Assembly: GCA_959599615.1 (NCBI GenBank)
Contig: CAUGKA010000082.1
Span: 1-8,349, forward strand
Direction of reading: 5' to 3'
DNA from: an uncultured Collinsella sp.
GTDB taxonomy: Bacteria > Actinomycetota > Coriobacteriia > Coriobacteriales > Coriobacteriaceae
DNA length: 8,349 nt
Shown here: positions 6,142 through 8,349 of the stretch, one piece after another
How positions within the stretch are numbered: the stretch's first letter is position 1
Layout of the letters: the number at the start of each line of letters is the position of its first letter
Made by a program: the position numbers and the translations under genes
The notes under the pieces: model-generated
Told to the model about the DNA's origin: nothing
Databases searched by the model: none
What the model saw: the letters and a program-made list of their open reading frames with translations, nothing else

Positions 6142-7239
6142 ATGTCCTCGACCTTTGGCAACGTCTTGCACTTAAGCATCTTCGGCCAGTCGCACTCCCC
6201 CGCCATCGGCTGCTCCCTCGATGGCATTCCGGCGGGCATCGCCGTTGACCAAGAAGCGCTGCAGGCCTTTTTGAACCGTCGCGCCCCCGGTCGCGACGAG
6301 ACCGCGACCAAGCGCCGCGAGGCCGACGCCGCCCACATCATCGCCGGTGTGGTCGATGGACATACCACGGGCGCACCCATCGCCGCGATTATCGAGAACA
6401 CCAACACACGCTCAAAGGACTATTCCGAGCTGCGCCGCAAGCCCCGTCCGGGACATGCGGACTTCCCTGCGCGCATGAAGTATCACAACATGCACGATGT
6501 CGCCGGCGGCGGGCACTTTTCCGGCCGCCTAACAGCACCCTTATGCATCGCGGGCGGCATCGCGCTGCAGGCACTTGAGGCCCGCGGCATTAAGGTCATG
6601 GCGCATGTGGCGCAGATCGGCGGCATCTCCGACCTGCCGATGGACGATATGGTCTATCGCGAGGCCGACCGCAAGGCGATCCTGACGAACGATCTTCCTT
6701 GCATTGACGCCGCCGCAGCCGGCCGCATGCGTGAGGAGATCCTAGCCGCGCGCGACGAACTCGACAGCATCGGCGGCATCGTGGAGTGCGGCATTTACGG
6801 GCTTCCCGCAGGCATCGGCGACCCCATGTTCGACGGCATCGAGAACCGCATCGCGCAGATCGCGTTTGGCATTCCCGCCGTAAAGGGCGTGGAGTTTGGC
6901 ATGGGCTTTGCCGTGGCCGCCATGCGCGGCAGCGAGAACAATGATCCGTATCGCATCGATGCCGAGACCGGCGAGATCGAGGTCGAGTCCAACAACGCCG
7001 GCGGCATCCTGGGCGGTATTTCGACCGGCGCGCCCGTCATGTGGCGCATGGCCGTAAAGCCGACACCCTCGATTGGCCGCGCGCAGCAGACGGTGGACAT
7101 GGACGCTATGGAAAATGCCGAGCTCTCGGTCCACGGCCGCCACGATCCCTGCATCGTCCCCCGAGCTGTCCCCGTAGCCGAGGCAGCCGCCGCCCTTGCC
7201 ATCTGGGACGCCCTCCTCGAAGACGCCGCCCAGCGCTAA
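6142..7239 (+). CDS. aroC: Chorismate synthase
   Basis: Converts EPSP to chorismate, the last common step of the pathway, using reduced FMN as cofactor. The 365-residue length is typical of bacterial enzymes. Visible motifs are FGQSHSPAIG (14-23, His18 expected to be catalytic), RRAPGR, RPGHADFP (102-109), GGGHFSGRLTAP (122-133) and, near the C-terminus, GRHDPC (332-337) followed by VPVAEAA. The GGGHFSGRLTAP segment is the clostridial form; many other bacteria have a GGGRSSARET-like sequence there. The first signature is atypical: Gln16 and Ser19 stand where the usual pattern has Glu/Asp/Ser and Gly/Cys. Start is one base after the aroA stop with a strong ribosome binding site. A flavin reductase is not encoded nearby, so reduced FMN presumably comes from cellular pools. 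Confidence 0.97.
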   Translation: MSSTFGNVLHLSIFGQSHSPAIGCSLDGIPAGIAVDQEALQAFLNRRAPGRDETATKRREADAAHIIAGVVDGHTTGAPIAAIIENTNTRSKDYSELRRKPRPGHADFPARMKYHNMHDVAGGGHFSGRLTAPLCIAGGIALQALEARGIKVMAHVAQIGGISDLPMDDMVYREADRKAILTNDLPCIDAAAAGRMREEILAARDELDSIGGIVECGIYGLPAGIGDPMFDGIENRIAQIAFGIPAVKGVEFGMGFAVAAMRGSENNDPYRIDAETGEIEVESNNAGGILGGISTGAPVMWRMAVKPTPSIGRAQQTVDMDAMENAELSVHGRHDPCIVPRAVPVAEAAAALAIWDALLEDAAQR

Positions 7240-7271
7240 CTACCCACCCCTCAACATCCCCCGACACGTGA

Positions 7272-7277
7272 AAGGGG
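7272..7277 (+). promoter_or_regulatory. Ribosome binding site of pheA, possibly masked by an upstream C-rich stretch
   Basis: AAGGGG lies five bases before the ATG at 7283, which supports that start over an in-frame GTG at 7268. In the same 43-nt gap, ACCCCT (7246-7251) is complementary to AGGGGT (7273-7278), and CCCCC at 7258-7262 offers a competing partner. Either pairing would cover the site. The complementarity is seen; any control is speculative. Confidence 0.55.
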
Positions 7278-7282
7278 TCTCC

Positions 7283-8349
7283 ATGGACCTTGCTGACATC
7301 CGCCAGGCCATCGATGGCATCGACACCACGCTCCTCAACAGCTTTGTCGAGCGCATGGACATTGCCACCGAGGTCGCCAAGTCAAAAATCGAGATGGGCA
7401 AGGCCGTCTTCGACCCCGCCCGTGAGCGCTCCAAGCTCAACAACCTCGCCAGCCGCGCACCCGAGCGCTACGAGGCGCAGACCATCACGCTATTCCGCCT
7501 CCTCATGAGCATGAGCAAGGCCGAGCAGCAGCGCTATATCAACGAGCTCAAGGGCATCACAGTCTCGCAAAGGGCACACGCCACGGCCGAGGCCTTCGAT
7601 ACGCCCTTCCCCCAGACGGCCACCGTCGCCTGCCAGGGTGTTGAGGGCGCTTACAGTCAAATCGCCGCGTGCAAACTCTTCGACGTGCCCGACATCGCGT
7701 TTTTCGAGACCTTCGAGGGCGTTATGCGCGCCGTGCGCGACGGCTTCTGCGAGTTTGGCGTGCTGCCCATCGAGAACTCCACCGCCGGCTCAGTCAACGC
7801 CGTCTACGACCTGCTCGCCCAGTTCGACTTCCACATCGTGCGCTCGCTTCGCCTCAAAATCGACCACAACTTGCTCGTCAAGCCCGGCGCCAAACTTGCG
7901 GACGTGCACGAGGTCTACAGCCACGGCCAGGCCATTGCCCAATGCGCCGGCTTTATCGAGGCGCACGACCTGCACGCCACCAAGTACCCCAACACGGCCA
8001 TGTCGGCCGAGATGGTCGCCAGCTCCGAGCGCGCCGACGTCGCCGCCATCGCCTCGCGCAGCTGCGCCGCGCTGTATGGCCTGGAGATACTGGAGCCCAA
8101 CATCCAGGACTCGGACAACAACTACACGCGCTTTGTCGTCATCAGCCGCGAGCCGCGCGTCTATCCCGGTGCCAACCGCACCTCGCTCATGATTACCACG
8201 GCCAACGAGCCGGGCGCACTCTACCGCGTGCTCGAGCGCTTCTACGCCCTCAACATCAACCTCATCAAGCTCGAGAGCCGTCCCATCCCCGGCCGCGACT
8301 TTGAGTTTATGTTCTACTTTGACCTGGACTGCCCCTTTGGCAGCAGGGC
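7283..8349 (+). CDS. pheA: Bifunctional chorismate mutase / prephenate dehydratase (P-protein), cut at right edge
   Basis: Cytosolic two-step enzyme: chorismate to prephenate, then to phenylpyruvate for phenylalanine. 355 codons are visible and open to the window edge; only the end of the ACT domain is missing. An AroQ-type mutase domain (about 1-95) keeps the active-site set Arg7, Arg24, Lys35, Asp44, Arg47 and Glu48, all offset by four from the E. coli P-protein. The dehydratase domain (about 113-290) has QGVEGAYS (118-125), LPIENSTAGSV (161-171), SHGQA (213-217) and NNYTRF (279-284). The ACT domain starts near 300 with NEPGAL (308-313) and ESRP (331-334), the motifs tied to phenylalanine feedback binding. 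It lies 43 nt after aroC, the widest gap in the operon, and is probably cotranscribed. Its mutase supplies prephenate to TyrA as well, since no separate mutase is visible in the window. Confidence 0.95.
   Translation, partial: MDLADIRQAIDGIDTTLLNSFVERMDIATEVAKSKIEMGKAVFDPARERSKLNNLASRAPERYEAQTITLFRLLMSMSKAEQQRYINELKGITVSQRAHATAEAFDTPFPQTATVACQGVEGAYSQIAACKLFDVPDIAFFETFEGVMRAVRDGFCEFGVLPIENSTAGSVNAVYDLLAQFDFHIVRSLRLKIDHNLLVKPGAKLADVHEVYSHGQAIAQCAGFIEAHDLHATKYPNTAMSAEMVASSERADVAAIASRSCAALYGLEILEPNIQDSDNNYTRFVVISREPRVYPGANRTSLMITTANEPGALYRVLERFYALNINLIKLESRPIPGRDFEFMFYFDLDCPFGSR

Noticed and set aside
1..8349. Search for CRISPR arrays, insertion sequences, phage genes or defence genes
   Set aside because: No regularly spaced repeats, terminal inverted repeats, transposase or integrase motifs were seen. 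The window is almost fully accounted for by metabolic and transport genes and one tRNA.

Overview
The window is GC-rich bacterial chromosome from what looks like an actinobacterium of the Coriobacteriia, most likely Collinsella or a close relative. That assignment is an inference from the GC-rich codon choice combined with clostridial-looking AroA and AroC motifs. No 16S rRNA or other phylogenetic marker is present to confirm it.

Layout. From the left edge to about 1384, on the minus strand, lies the N-terminal 461 codons of a CtpE-like cation-transporting P-type ATPase; its C-terminal part is off the window. Just upstream of it on the same strand is a complete tRNA-Arg(CCG) with encoded CCA (1461-1537). 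The tRNA has a strong sigma70-type promoter before it and a rho-independent terminator after it. From about 1540 to 1743 is a divergent intergenic region. Its right half holds a probable promoter and a strong terminator-like hairpin just ahead of the first aro gene. From 1744 to the right edge, all on the plus strand, is a tightly packed aromatic amino acid operon: aroF (DAHP synthase), tyrA (prephenate dehydrogenase), aroB, aroA, aroC, and pheA (chorismate mutase-prephenate dehydratase, cut at the right edge inside its ACT domain).

How the genes work together. AroF makes DAHP from PEP and erythrose 4-phosphate, and AroB closes it to 3-dehydroquinate. AroA adds the enolpyruvyl group to shikimate 3-phosphate, and AroC makes chorismate. 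PheA takes chorismate to prephenate and phenylpyruvate, while TyrA takes prephenate towards tyrosine. The three middle steps (aroD/aroQ-type dehydroquinase, aroE, aroK) are not in the window and must be downstream or elsewhere. Gaps are 3, 36, -7, 1 and 43 nt, so the genes are almost certainly cotranscribed and partly translationally coupled. AroF carries an N-terminal regulatory domain and PheA a C-terminal ACT domain, so allosteric feedback is expected at both the entry and the phenylalanine branch.

The coding content is ordinary housekeeping metabolism, and I found no undescribed multi-gene system. The part most worth a second look is the aroF leader. A 9-bp hairpin plus U-tract sits between the probable promoter and the start codon with no upstream plus-strand gene for it to terminate, which suggests attenuation control of the operon.
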